64,000 nucleotides of DNA from Lachnospiraceae bacterium (lineage in GTDB: Bacteria; Bacillota; Clostridia; Lachnospirales; Lachnospiraceae). The DNA lies in assembly GCA_902362715.1 (NCBI GenBank), contig CABIXN010000002.1, positions 124,001 through 188,000 on the forward strand, read 5' to 3'. Both the position numbers and the translations under genes were made by a program. The notes under the pieces are model-generated. The model had not been told where the DNA came from and ran no database searches. It saw only the letters and a list, made by a program, of their open reading frames with translations. This document shows, one piece after another, positions 24,623 to 34,045 of this stretch (its first letter is position 1; each line of letters opens with the position of its first letter).

Positions 24623-25765
24623 TTAAAACGGTTTTTCCTTTATATACTGCATAAGAAACGGCACAATTTTTCCCGGTTCATTTAAAGGAAAGACCGGAAG
24701 ATCTGTTTCAAATGGAAAATCACAGACAACTCCAAGGAGATTTTCCGGATTTGACGTCAGGGTTTCATTATAGCCCTTTCTCAGCAGTTCTATTTTTGGC
24801 ATATTCTCCAGTTTATATCCTTCGGTTAAAATAAAGTCTACCTGCTTGATTTTGGACATTAGAAACTTTAAATCCGGATTTTCAGCGGGATGAGTAAAAA
24901 TAGCGGCAGTCTGATCCCTGGAAGTCAATATCATGTGGTCAGCGCCTGCCTGTGTCAGGCGATAACTGTCTTTGCCTGGTTTATCCATTTGAAATCCATG
25001 GGCGTCATGTTTTAAAACTGCAATTTTCAGGCCCTGTTTTTTTAACAGAGGAATCAGTTTTTCCAGATAGGTGGTTTTGCCGGTTCCGGACTTTGCTGTA
25101 AAAGATAAGGCCGGTATTTTACATTTTTTTTCAGTTCCTGTAAACTGTACGGGAAAACTGCCGGGCGATTTTTGCGCAAGCATTTGGAGACCCAGATAAT
25201 AGGAATATGGATTATTCATATTGAAAAACTGTTCTTCTTTATGAAAGGTCTCATAAATATGGGGCCCAAAACGGTCAAAAATTCCCCGGAGGGCGTACCG
25301 TTTACTCTGTATCAGCTCATTGACTGCGGGCAGAACAGATTTTGTATATGCGCCCTGGAGAGGCTGTATTTCCCCCGCTGGATTTCTTAGAAGACAGATT
25401 GCATATTCCGGATGCTCTGATAATTCTTCGCAGAGGTCCAAAGCCAGCTCAGGAGAGGAAAATGGAGTATCCACTGCATTAAAGTAAATAATATCCTCAG
25501 GAATCTGCATCAGACAGCTGTAGAGGCCCCCTATGGGTCCAATACCTGGATACAGATCGGGGATTTCCCTGCATCCGCAGTAAGCGCTGTAATCAAAAGA
25601 TTTGTCCTGCTTATCCTGAACTGAGATATAGATATGCTCAAAGCAGGAGCGAAATCGTTTAATTTGATAGTTTAATAGTGAATCTGTGCCAAAGGGCAGA
25701 AATGCTTTATCAGTACCCATGCGGGAGCTTTTGCCGCCGCACAGGATAACAAGTGCTTTTGTCAT
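24623..25765 (-). CDS. MobA-MobB fusion: molybdenum cofactor nucleotidyltransferase with GTPase domain
   Basis: The 380-residue protein has two parts. Residues 1-195 are a MobA-type nucleotidyltransferase (VILCGGKSSRMGTDKAFLPFG, then IPDLYPGIGPIGGLYSCL and an NAVDTPF metal site), which joins GMP to molybdopterin. Residues 215-380 are MobB-like, with a P-loop (AKSGTGKTT) and LKHDAHGF. The cofactor would serve formate dehydrogenase or similar enzymes, matching fdhD and selC nearby. MobA and MobB are usually separate genes. GGAGG precedes the ATG at 25765; an upstream in-frame ATG at 25777 lacks such a site. Confidence 0.9.
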   Translation of the reverse strand: MTKALVILCGGKSSRMGTDKAFLPFGTDSLLNYQIKRFRSCFEHIYISVQDKQDKSFDYSAYCGCREIPDLYPGIGPIGGLYSCLMQIPEDIIYFNAVDTPFSSPELALDLCEELSEHPEYAICLLRNPAGEIQPLQGAYTKSVLPAVNELIQSKRYALRGIFDRFGPHIYETFHKEEQFFNMNNPYSYYLGLQMLAQKSPGSFPVQFTGTEKKCKIPALSFTAKSGTGKTTYLEKLIPLLKKQGLKIAVLKHDAHGFQMDKPGKDSYRLTQAGADHMILTSRDQTAAIFTHPAENPDLKFLMSKIKQVDFILTEGYKLENMPKIELLRKGYNETLTSNPENLLGVVCDFPFETDLPVFPLNEPGKIVPFLMQYIKEKPF

Positions 25766-25905
25766 AAGAACCTCCATTCTTTTTTGTTTTCATTATTAAT
25801 TAAAAAAATGATGTATTTGTTCCTGATTATACTATAATATGTAAAAAGCGGACAACTATAAAACGTCATTGTCCCAGCAAAAGTTATGAAAGTGTAAAAA
25901 CAAAG

Positions 25906-27336
25906 ATGAAAGAAAATTATCTGGATCAAAAATTGTATCAGTATGAAAAAGAAAATATTTATCCCTTCCATATGCCCGGCCACAAGCGTGTGGATATGGG
26001 GATTTTGCATCCTGAAAAGATAGATATTACAGAAATTGACGGATTTGACAATCTCCATCATGCGGAAGGAATTCTTGATGAGGCCCAGAACCGGACGGCA
26101 GATATTTTTGGTGCGGATTGCAGTTATTTTCTTGTAAACGGAAGTACGGCAGGACTTCTGACAGCTATCTGTGCCGCAGTGGAAAGAGGAGATAAGATTC
26201 TGGTGGCAAGGAACTGTCATAAGGCGGTTTATCACGGGATATTTCTGCATCAGCTAAAGGCGGAATATGTTTACCCGGAATATACAAAAGCCGGGATACA
26301 GGGCAGTATAAGTCCGGAAAAAATAAAAGAAAAACTAAACAGCCATCCGGATATTGCAGCTGTACTGATTACTTCCCCTACATATGACGGGGTTATTTCA
26401 GATATCAAAAAGATTAGTGAGATAGTTCATGAAAAGGGCATTCCATTAATTGTAGATGAAGCTCACGGAGCTCATTTTGGATTTTCCAAGGGCTTTCCCC
26501 AAAAAGCGTTGGCAAAAGGTGCAGATCTGGTAATAGAAAGTCTTCACAAAACCCTGCCTTCTTATACACAGACGGCGGTACTTCATGTAAAGGGAAAGCG
26601 GGTATCCGGCAGAAAAATCAGGGAGTATCTGGGAATTTTTCAGACCAGTTCACCGTCTTATATTTTTATGGCAGGCATAGACCGGTTGAACCGGATTTTA
26701 ACAGAAAAGAAAAAGGAATTGTTTGAGGCTTTTGAGCAGCGCCTGCAGGAATTTTATAAAGATATGAAGAAGCTTAGCTGTCTGGAAGTACTGCAGAGCC
26801 AGCATCAGAAGGGAATTTTTGGACGGGATTTTTCAAAAATTGTGATATTTTCATGGGGGGCAGGGCTCAGCGGCCGGCATCTGTCTGAAATTCTGTTAGA
26901 AAAATACCGATTGCAGCTGGAGATGGCATCGGGGCATTATGCGACCGCTCTGACAAGTATCTGCGATACAGAAGAAGGTTTTAGGCGGCTTAAACAGGCA
27001 TTGACGGCGCTGGATAAAGCATTTTTGGCCCATAGGAAACCGGTATCTCCTACAAATATGACAGTATCTGACTGCCGGCTGTACCGGGAGCTTCCCCGTG
27101 CCATGGAATTATATAAAGCAAAAGAATCAGCAGTAAGAGAAATAGAGCTGGACTGTGCACCTGGAGCCGTATCTGCAGAATTTATTTATCTTTATCCCCC
27201 GGGGATTCCGCTGGCTGTACCGGGAGAAGTTTTGACAGAAGAGCTGATCAGAAATATCCGGTTATTGAAAGAGGAAGGATTTGCAGTTCAGGGAATGGAT
27301 GACAAATCAGGAAAGAGAATTAACATTGTGATTTAG
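25906..27336 (+). CDS. Orn/Lys/Arg decarboxylase family protein (PLP-dependent)
   Basis: The 476-residue fold-type I PLP enzyme carries family hallmarks: FHMPGHKR near the N terminus, DNLHHAEG, VNGSTAGLL (phosphate loop), VDEAHGAHFG, and the PLP lysine in ESLHKTLP (Lys215). It is the short form without the N-terminal response-regulator-like wing domain, like Bacillus SpeA/YaaO. It should decarboxylate a basic amino acid to a polyamine precursor; whether lysine, arginine or ornithine cannot be decided. In Bacillota such a gene often precedes tmk/holB-type genes, as here. Confidence 0.9.
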   Translation: MKENYLDQKLYQYEKENIYPFHMPGHKRVDMGILHPEKIDITEIDGFDNLHHAEGILDEAQNRTADIFGADCSYFLVNGSTAGLLTAICAAVERGDKILVARNCHKAVYHGIFLHQLKAEYVYPEYTKAGIQGSISPEKIKEKLNSHPDIAAVLITSPTYDGVISDIKKISEIVHEKGIPLIVDEAHGAHFGFSKGFPQKALAKGADLVIESLHKTLPSYTQTAVLHVKGKRVSGRKIREYLGIFQTSSPSYIFMAGIDRLNRILTEKKKELFEAFEQRLQEFYKDMKKLSCLEVLQSQHQKGIFGRDFSKIVIFSWGAGLSGRHLSEILLEKYRLQLEMASGHYATALTSICDTEEGFRRLKQALTALDKAFLAHRKPVSPTNMTVSDCRLYRELPRAMELYKAKESAVREIELDCAPGAVSAEFIYLYPPGIPLAVPGEVLTEELIRNIRLLKEEGFAVQGMDDKSGKRINIVI

Positions 27337-27409
27337 GAACAGTTATATTATACTGAAGATGCCGGTTTGTGCCGGCGGCCTGTTTAATAACAGGAAGTTA
27401 GGAGACAGC

Positions 27410-28000
27410 ATGGGCAAAGTATTTTGTTTAATGGGAAAGAGTGCATCCGGGAAAGATACCATATATAAAGAGTTGTTAAAACCCGCTGATTTAAAACTCA
27501 AATGTGTAGTTCCATATACAACCAGACCAATTCGTATGGGAGAAACGGAAGGTAAGGATTATTTTTTCTGTGATGAGCAGTATGTCCGGCAGATGGAAAA
27601 GGAAGGACATATCATTGAGCTGCGGGCCTATGAGACGGTTCATGGCGTATGGAAATATTTTACGGCAGATGACGGACAGATTGATTTAAAAAGTCCGTTT
27701 CATTATCTGATGATCGGTACTCTGGAGGCCTATACTAAAATAAGAGATTATTTTGGAAAAGAGTACGTGATTCCCCTTTACATTGATCTGGATGACGGGG
27801 TACGTCTTCAGAGAGCTCTTGACAGGGAAATGCAGCAGATACAGCCAAGGTATGCGGAAATGTGCCGCCGTTTTCTGGCGGATGAAAAAGACTTTTCTGA
27901 TGAAAATAGAAAGACGGCGGGAATCCTGGTAACATTTGAGAATCAGTCGTTGAAAGATACCGTAAAAGAGATTTCTGAATATATAAAAGGAGTTTGCTGA
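27410..28000 (+). CDS. Guanylate kinase-like protein
   Basis: The 196-residue product has a P-loop (MGKSASGKDT) and the guanylate-kinase GMP-binding block (PYTTRPIRMGETEGKDYFF). The central region is shorter and more divergent than in typical Gmk, so this could be a second, specialised guanylate-kinase-fold protein and not the essential Gmk. The ATG at 27410 is chosen because GGAG precedes it. It is followed after one base by holB, in the position often held by tmk in Bacillota. Confidence 0.82.
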   Translation: MGKVFCLMGKSASGKDTIYKELLKPADLKLKCVVPYTTRPIRMGETEGKDYFFCDEQYVRQMEKEGHIIELRAYETVHGVWKYFTADDGQIDLKSPFHYLMIGTLEAYTKIRDYFGKEYVIPLYIDLDDGVRLQRALDREMQQIQPRYAEMCRRFLADEKDFSDENRKTAGILVTFENQSLKDTVKEISEYIKGVC

Positions 28001-28001
28001 T

Positions 28002-29000
28002 ATGCCGGGATTTTCAGAAATTATAGGACACGAACAGATTATTGATCATCTGCAGAATGCCATACGTTTAAACAAGGTATCTCATGCGTATATTTTAAAC
28101 GGAGCCGAACGCTCCGGGAAAATGATGCTGGCGGAGGCCTTTGCCACAGCGCTGCAGTGTGAACAGCAGACGGCGGAACCCTGTCTGAAATGTCGTTCCT
28201 GCAGACAGGCGGAAGGGAAGAACCATCCGGATATTATTTATCTGACCCATGAGAAGCCAAATACCATATCTGTGGACGATGTCAGGAAGCAGATTAATGA
28301 TTCTGTCACGGTGAAGCCATACAGTGCACAGTCAAAGTATAAGGTATATATTATAGACGAAGCTGAAAAAATGAATGAGCAGGCGCAAAATGCCCTGCTT
28401 AAGACCATAGAGGAACCGCCCTCTTATGTGGTGATTTTGCTGCTGACAACCAATGCTGACAGTTTTTTACAGACAATTCGTTCCCGGTGTGTTAGATTGA
28501 ATCTGAAAGCAGTTTCAGATGAAAAAATTCACAGAATGCTGATGAAAAAATACCAGGTAGTAGATTACAAGGCGGATGTATGCACGGCATTCGCCCAGGG
28601 AAATGTAGGAAAGGCTGTAATGCTGGCCGGCTCCTCTGATTTTAATGAATTGAAGGACAAGACTGTCTGGCTGGTGCGCAAGATCGGTGAAATAGAAGTT
28701 TACGATCTGATGGAAGAGGTTAAAGCCATCGGCGGTTTTTCGCGGATGGATGATTTTTTTGATCTGCTTATGATGTGGTACAGGGATGTGCTGTTTTATA
28801 AGGCTTCAGGTACAGAACAGGGAATTATTTTTAAAGAGCAGATACATGAAATAGCAAGGCAGGCAGAAAGGAGCTCTTATCAGGGTTTGAATGACATCTT
28901 AAATATGATTGAACAGACAAGGAAAAGACTGCGTTCTAATGTCAATCAGGATATATCCCTGGAGCTTTTACTGATTAACATAAAGGAGAATATAGAATGA
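28002..29000 (+). CDS. holB: DNA polymerase III delta' subunit
   Basis: The 332-residue AAA+ clamp-loader protein begins with FSEIIGHEQIIDHLQNAI. It has the zinc-binding cysteines CEQQTAEPCLKCRSC, the DEAEKMNEQAQNALLKTIEEPP block and the SRC motif (RSRCVRL). The P-loop (GAERSGKMM) is degenerate, as is usual for delta'. It opens the sliding clamp at the replication fork. It lies in a conserved Bacillota gene string, gmk-like-holB-ricT-methyltransferase-rsmI. Its stop overlaps the ricT start. Confidence 0.93.
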   Translation: MPGFSEIIGHEQIIDHLQNAIRLNKVSHAYILNGAERSGKMMLAEAFATALQCEQQTAEPCLKCRSCRQAEGKNHPDIIYLTHEKPNTISVDDVRKQINDSVTVKPYSAQSKYKVYIIDEAEKMNEQAQNALLKTIEEPPSYVVILLLTTNADSFLQTIRSRCVRLNLKAVSDEKIHRMLMKKYQVVDYKADVCTAFAQGNVGKAVMLAGSSDFNELKDKTVWLVRKIGEIEVYDLMEEVKAIGGFSRMDDFFDLLMMWYRDVLFYKASGTEQGIIFKEQIHEIARQAERSSYQGLNDILNMIEQTRKRLRSNVNQDISLELLLINIKENIE

Positions 29001-29908
29001 TAAAAGTTGTAGGAGTGCGCTTTAGAAAGGCAGGGAAGATTTATTATTTCGACCCAAAAGAAATGGATATGAAGGAAGGAGACCATGTAATCGTTGAGAC
29101 TGCCCGGGGAGTGGAATATGGAACAGTGATGACAGCCCCGAAAGGAGTAACAGATGATCAGGTGGTTCAGCCTTTAAAACCGGTAATACGTACAGCCACA
29201 CCGGAAGATGATAGAATTGAGGAAAAAAACAGAGAAAAAGAAAAACAGGCTTATAAAATCTGTCAGGAAAAAATCCGGAAACACGGACTGGAGATGAAGC
29301 TGGTGGAAGCAGAGTATACCTTTGATAATAATAAGCTTTTATTTTATTTTACCGCAGATGGAAGGATTGATTTCAGGGAGCTGGTAAAGGATTTAGCGGC
29401 TGTATTCCGGACCAGAATTGAGCTGCGTCAGATCGGCGTCCGGGATGAAACAAAGATTCTTGGAGGAATCGGAATCTGTGGAAGACCATTATGCTGTCAT
29501 ACATTTCTGTCTGAGTTTGCACCGGTATCCATAAAAATGGCCAAGGAACAGAATTTATCCTTAAATCCCACCAAAATTTCCGGCGTCTGCGGCAGATTGA
29601 TGTGCTGTTTGAAAAATGAAGAGGAAACATACGAATATTTAAACAGCCGGCTTCCCAATGTGGGCGACCGTGTAACAACAATAGATAATCTGAAAGGTGA
29701 AGTCCAGAGTGTAAATGTACTGCGCCAGCGGGTGAAAGTTATAGTGGAGACCGGGGATGAGAAAGAAATCCGTGAATATTGTGTCAATCAGCTGAAATTC
29801 CGCCCGAAACGAAAAAAAGAAAATCAGAAACTGAGCAGAGCAGAGATGAAAGAACTGGCAGCTCTGGAAGATAAGGACAACAAATCAAAGCTGAATGATA
29901 ACCATTAG
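28997..29908 (+). CDS. ricT: PSP1/RicT regulatory iron-sulfur protein (YaaT)
   Basis: The 303-residue protein has a PSP1 C-terminal domain with the cysteine motifs CGRPLCC and CGRLMCC. In Bacillus, RicT joins RicA and RicF in a complex carrying 4Fe-4S clusters that modulates RNase Y and sporulation phosphorelay; that role is known for the family, not shown here. The start overlaps holB by four bases (ATGA). The last 40 residues are charged and probably disordered. Confidence 0.93.
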   Translation: MIKVVGVRFRKAGKIYYFDPKEMDMKEGDHVIVETARGVEYGTVMTAPKGVTDDQVVQPLKPVIRTATPEDDRIEEKNREKEKQAYKICQEKIRKHGLEMKLVEAEYTFDNNKLLFYFTADGRIDFRELVKDLAAVFRTRIELRQIGVRDETKILGGIGICGRPLCCHTFLSEFAPVSIKMAKEQNLSLNPTKISGVCGRLMCCLKNEEETYEYLNSRLPNVGDRVTTIDNLKGEVQSVNVLRQRVKVIVETGDEKEIREYCVNQLKFRPKRKKENQKLSRAEMKELAALEDKDNKSKLNDNH

Positions 29909-29912
29909 GCCT

Positions 29913-30650
29913 ATGGATACAATACTGAAAGAGAATGAGAGACTAGACGAGCTTCACAGAAACGGGTACTGGATCATCCAAAATCCGGAAAAGTTCTGCT
30001 TTGGCATGGATGCCGTGCTGCTGTCTGGTTTTGCAAAGGTAAAAGCAGGTGAGTGTGCTGTTGACCTGGGTACTGGTACAGGAATTATTCCGATTCTGCT
30101 GGAGGCCAAGACCGAAGGGAAACATTTTACCGGACTGGAAATACAGGCGGAGAGTGCGGATATGGCAAGGCGAAGTGCGGCCATAAATCATCTGGAGGCT
30201 AAAATAGATATTGTAGAGGGGGATATTAAGGAAGCATCCTCCCTTCTGGGAGCCGGTAAATTTGATGTGGTGACAAGTAATCCGCCGTATATGACAGCCA
30301 GCCACGGACTAACCAATGCAGGGGAAGCAAAAAAAATTGCCCGGCATGAAATTTTGTGCACATTAGAGGATGTAATCCGGGAGGGGGCACGACTTCTGCG
30401 CCCCGGCGGAAGATTTTATATGGTGCACAGGCCCTTTAGGCTGGCGGAGATTATATCACTGATGGTGGCCTGCCATGTGGAGCCAAAACGTATGCGTCTG
30501 GTGTATCCATACGCAGACCGGGAACCGAATATGGTGCTGTTAGAGGGACTTAGAGGCGGCAGGCCCCGGATGACAGTGGAAAAACCACTGATAGTTTACC
30601 GGGAACCGGGAAAGTATACAGATGAAATTTATGACATATACGGATATTAA
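29913..30650 (+). CDS. tRNA1(Val) adenine-N6 methyltransferase-like protein (TrmN6/YabB)
   Basis: The product is 245 residues, with a Rossmann SAM-binding motif (AVDLGTGTGIIPILL) and the N6-adenine catalytic motif NPPY (VVTSNPPYMT). Family members methylate A37 of tRNA-Val. The order ricT-yabB-rsmI is conserved in Bacillota, which supports the call. The start is uncertain: ATG at 29895 would overlap ricT by 14 bases and has no ribosome site, and ATG at 29913 has a weak TTAGG. Confidence 0.88.
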   Translation: MDTILKENERLDELHRNGYWIIQNPEKFCFGMDAVLLSGFAKVKAGECAVDLGTGTGIIPILLEAKTEGKHFTGLEIQAESADMARRSAAINHLEAKIDIVEGDIKEASSLLGAGKFDVVTSNPPYMTASHGLTNAGEAKKIARHEILCTLEDVIREGARLLRPGGRFYMVHRPFRLAEIISLMVACHVEPKRMRLVYPYADREPNMVLLEGLRGGRPRMTVEKPLIVYREPGKYTDEIYDIYGY

Positions 30651-30666
30651 CAGGCAGGATATTATT

Positions 30667-31515
30667 ATGCAGGGAAAGTTATTTTTGTGTGCAACTCCAA
30701 TTGGAAATCTGGAGGATATTACACTCAGAGTACTGAAAACGCTGAAGGAAGTTGATCTGATTGCGGCGGAGGATACAAGAAATTCCATTCATTTGCTGAA
30801 TCATTTTGATATTAAGACACCTATGACCAGCTATCATGAGTACAACAAAATAGAAAAAGCTCATGAGCTTGCGGGAAAAATCCGGTCCGGGATGAATATT
30901 GCTCTGATTACAGATGCAGGTACGCCGGGTATATCCGATCCGGGAGAAGAACTTGTAAGAATCTGTACAGAGCAGGGAATTGAGGTGACATCTCTGCCGG
31001 GGCCGGCAGCCTGTATCACGGCACTGACGGTATCTGGTCTGCCAACCAGAAGATTTTGTTTTGAAGCATTTCTTCCAAAAGAGAAAAAAGAGCGCCAGCG
31101 GATTCTTGAAGAGCTGGTAAATGAGACCCGGACGATTATTCTTTATGAGGCGCCCCATCATTTGCTGAAAACCCTGGAGGAGCTGCTAAAATCATTAGGC
31201 GACAGAAAAGCAACTGTCTGCCGGGAATTAACGAAACGATTTGAAACGGTTTTCCAAACAACACTGTCCCAGGCGGTTTTGTATTACCGGGAATCGGGTG
31301 TCCGGGGAGAGTGTGTAATTGTAATAAAAGGCAGAGATCCCCTGGAGCTGCAGCAGATAAAGCAGCAGTCCTGGGAATCGGTGCCTTTAAAGGAGCATAT
31401 GAATCAGTATATCAGCCAGGGCCTGGATCGAAAGGAAGCCATGAAAAAAGTGGCAAGAGACCGTGGTGTAGGAAAGAGGGAAATATACCAGCAGCTATTA
31501 GAGGAAGGAATTTAG
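30667..31515 (+). CDS. rsmI: 16S rRNA (cytidine1402-2'-O)-methyltransferase
   Basis: The 282-residue product has strong RsmI signatures: LCATPIGNLEDITLR at the N terminus, AAEDTRNSIHLLNHF, DAGTPGISDPGEELVR (SAM site) and PGPAACITALTVSGL. It methylates the ribose of C1402 in the decoding centre. The ATG at 30667 with GGCAGGA upstream is preferred over one at 30622, which would overlap the preceding gene. It closes the holB-ricT string. Confidence 0.95.
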   Translation: MQGKLFLCATPIGNLEDITLRVLKTLKEVDLIAAEDTRNSIHLLNHFDIKTPMTSYHEYNKIEKAHELAGKIRSGMNIALITDAGTPGISDPGEELVRICTEQGIEVTSLPGPAACITALTVSGLPTRRFCFEAFLPKEKKERQRILEELVNETRTIILYEAPHHLLKTLEELLKSLGDRKATVCRELTKRFETVFQTTLSQAVLYYRESGVRGECVIVIKGRDPLELQQIKQQSWESVPLKEHMNQYISQGLDRKEAMKKVARDRGVGKREIYQQLLEEGI

Positions 31516-31568
31516 CCTGTAGCCTGAAAAAACCGGATGTTAGAGTGATGGGCAGGTATTACCGGACC

Positions 31569-33353
31569 TTAAGAGCGGGCAGCCTCATAGTATTGGGGAA
31601 GATATTTTTTTATAATTGAAAACGGAGCAGGGCCGATTTTTAGAACGGCCTCATGAAATGCGGAGATGTCAAAGGCATCCCCGTATTTTTTTTCGGCATA
31701 ATCCCTCAGTTCCAGAAATTCCAGATAGCCCCCATAATATTTCAAATAGTTGGCAGGAGTTTCCACAATATATTCGTATATTTCCTTCAGTGTCTCACTG
31801 TCTGAAAAACCGTAGGCACCAAAGAACTGTGTGGTGTCTTTTAATGTCCAGCCGTCATAGTGTATGCCAAAGTCAGCAGAGGCATAGAGACTTAAGATAA
31901 TAGACTGCTCCAGCTGCAGATATTCTGCTGCTTCTTTTGGGAGGCCCGCATATTTATAAGAATACAATTCTGCGTAGGTGGCCCAGCCTTCAATATATCC
32001 TGGATAATTCATCAGGTGGCGGAACAGGTTTTTCTCATGATTATTAAAGTAAACTGTCTGGAACAGGTGTCCAGGATAGCCCTCATGAGCAATGGTAGTA
32101 AATAAGGTAACCTGGTCGGTTTTAGACTTTTGATTTATGTAGATGGCATTATTTGTTACTTCGTCAATTGGGACAGTCAGATAAAAGGCGGGAGCCAGAT
32201 ATTCCTGCAGGGATGGATCAACATTTTTAACCGTTGCTTTAATATTTTCATTAAGAACCGGAAAATCTTCTTTGATTGTCTGTGCCAGTGACTTAAGCAT
32301 TTCTTCAGGCGTATTTAAAGAAATCTGGACATTTTGAAGATCTGATGCCAGAGACTGGTTTTTTTCCAGTAAAGCCTGAAGCTGTGTCAGATCTTTAGCT
32401 CTCTGATCTGAGACTGCACTCTGAAACTCTTCCACGCTTTTGTCAGAACCGGTGGAGGCATAAACCAGGTAAGAATAATATTCCTTTCCATGTTCATAGT
32501 TACAAAGACCGCCCTGGTTTTTTCCTGTTCCCTGAAGCTCCAGCAAAGCTAAAGATAATTGCTGAAATGCGGGAAACACTTTCTGCTTTAACAGCTGGCG
32601 GTTCTGGTTTTCATATTCTTTTATTTTTTCTGAGGAAAGAGATAAGCTTTTCAACCGGTTTTTAAAAGTTTCAACCAGAAAATGGGAATCCAAATCAGCG
32701 GTCATTGCCTGGCATTGGGCGATAATCACCTCCGAGGAATAGTCGGGCATAAAAAGTCCTGCCTGGGACTTATGGGTTTCATATTGTATTACCTCATTAA
32801 AATAGTCAGGGACCAGTTTCAAAAGATTTAAGTAATCAATGATATCCTGTTCATCATAAAATGAGTATTCGGCCAGCAGAATAGGAAGCTCTGACTGTAT
32901 GCCGCCGGCAGGAGAAAGAATTTCAGGATAGTAGGGGAAGGTGTCCTCAGCGATCTGTGTCTGCAGTGCATCCTGCATAATCTCGTAATCTATCTGCTGC
33001 TCCAGAGTAAGAGAGTCTTTTGAAAAATGATCTAGAGCAAATAGTATATTTTCCGCTTCTGCCGGAGCAGTACTGTTTTCAGGAAGGGAAATGTGCCCCA
33101 GTGAAACAGGGGTGTCTGTAATGCCCATGTTTTCGGGGTGGGCTAAGGTATAGTGCAGGGTAATGGTGCTTGCGCAGACTTGCTGTAAAAAAAGCTGTTC
33201 CGTGTAGGTCTGGAAGTCCTGAGATGATGTATCCTGAATGTCCTTACTTCTTTTTAAGCCGCATCCGGAAAGCAGCAGGCAGAAACACAAAAGAAATACA
33301 GACAGGAAAACAAAAGTTTTGCGGTGTTTGTAAGAAAAATGATATTCAGACAT
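31569..33353 (-). CDS. DUF885 lipoprotein, probable zinc metallopeptidase
   Basis: The 594-residue protein has a lipoprotein signal peptide with lipobox LLSGCG, so it is anchored outside the membrane. The rest is a DUF885 domain. Near residue 430 lies HEGYPGH, a variant HExxH-type zinc motif, preceded by VTLFTTIA. No substrate is known. The ATG at 33353 is chosen because AGGA lies upstream, but this ribosome site sits inside the 3' arm of a hairpin; an ATG at 33377 is the alternative. It lies downstream of the MarR gene on the same strand. Confidence 0.85.
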   Translation of the reverse strand: MSEYHFSYKHRKTFVFLSVFLLCFCLLLSGCGLKRSKDIQDTSSQDFQTYTEQLFLQQVCASTITLHYTLAHPENMGITDTPVSLGHISLPENSTAPAEAENILFALDHFSKDSLTLEQQIDYEIMQDALQTQIAEDTFPYYPEILSPAGGIQSELPILLAEYSFYDEQDIIDYLNLLKLVPDYFNEVIQYETHKSQAGLFMPDYSSEVIIAQCQAMTADLDSHFLVETFKNRLKSLSLSSEKIKEYENQNRQLLKQKVFPAFQQLSLALLELQGTGKNQGGLCNYEHGKEYYSYLVYASTGSDKSVEEFQSAVSDQRAKDLTQLQALLEKNQSLASDLQNVQISLNTPEEMLKSLAQTIKEDFPVLNENIKATVKNVDPSLQEYLAPAFYLTVPIDEVTNNAIYINQKSKTDQVTLFTTIAHEGYPGHLFQTVYFNNHEKNLFRHLMNYPGYIEGWATYAELYSYKYAGLPKEAAEYLQLEQSIILSLYASADFGIHYDGWTLKDTTQFFGAYGFSDSETLKEIYEYIVETPANYLKYYGGYLEFLELRDYAEKKYGDAFDISAFHEAVLKIGPAPFSIIKKYLPQYYEAARS

Positions 33354-33403
33354 AAAAAAATCCTGTAGTGATTTCATATTAAGAATATGAGCTCTCTACA
33401 GGA
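33354..33403 (-). terminator. Hairpin plus T7 between the MarR and DUF885 genes
   Basis: On the minus strand TCCTGTAG (33403-33396) pairs with CTACAGGA (33368-33361), with an inner AATATG/CATATT-type pairing, followed at once by seven T and then the ATG of the lipoprotein gene. The hairpin acts as a terminator for the MarR unit and hides the next gene's ribosome site. Confidence 0.75.
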
Positions 33404-33416
33404 AAAATGTATGAAT

Positions 33417-33881
33417 TTATTTATTTTGATAGGTTTTAAAAAATGTACAGAGATTAGAAAGGGCCTTTACTAGAACCTCGGTTTCTTCCAGATTTAATCC
33501 CTCCAGGGTGGCTTTTATCATTTCATCATGGAACTTTTTATGATGCAGGTAGGCGGATTTTCCTTTGGCTGTCAGGGAAATCAGCACAACTCTGCGGTCT
33601 TTTTCACTGCGGTTTCTGCGTACATATGATTTTTTTACCAGATTATTAACCGCAATGGTCAGTGTTCCCACTGTTACAGACAGATCTTTGGCAACGGATG
33701 ACATATTCCGGCCGCCCTCAAGACCAATAGCTTCTATGACATGCATATCATTATTGGTGATATCTTTAAATTCTTCAGTTATTACCGCTTTCTCTTCAAT
33801 GTGCATAATGTCATTGAATAATGTAACTAAAATTTCATTAAATGTATTATATGAGTCCAAATCAGACCTCCGTAAAATCAA
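33417..33881 (-). CDS. MarR-family transcriptional regulator
   Basis: The 154-residue protein is a typical MarR winged helix: NMSSVAKDLSVTVGTLTIAVNNLVKKSYVRRNRSEKDRRVVLISLTAKG, the recognition helix and beta wing in usual order. In the FabT-like position of some Bacillota such proteins control lipid genes, but no such gene is adjacent. It is followed by the DUF885 lipoprotein, separated by a hairpin. The regulated genes cannot be told from sequence. Confidence 0.88.
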   Translation of the reverse strand: MILRRSDLDSYNTFNEILVTLFNDIMHIEEKAVITEEFKDITNNDMHVIEAIGLEGGRNMSSVAKDLSVTVGTLTIAVNNLVKKSYVRRNRSEKDRRVVLISLTAKGKSAYLHHKKFHDEMIKATLEGLNLEETEVLVKALSNLCTFFKTYQNK

Positions 33882-34045
33882 TCAGGGTGCGCTAATATTG
33901 GCGTACTATTTGCAATTATTATAGCTTATTTTCTGAATACAGACAAGTAGTTTGATTATCAAATTATTTGAAAGTATAGGGAATTTTTAGGTAACAGATA
34001 AAAGGAAGCGGCATATACTAGTAAAAAATGTCTGGAGTACATAGA

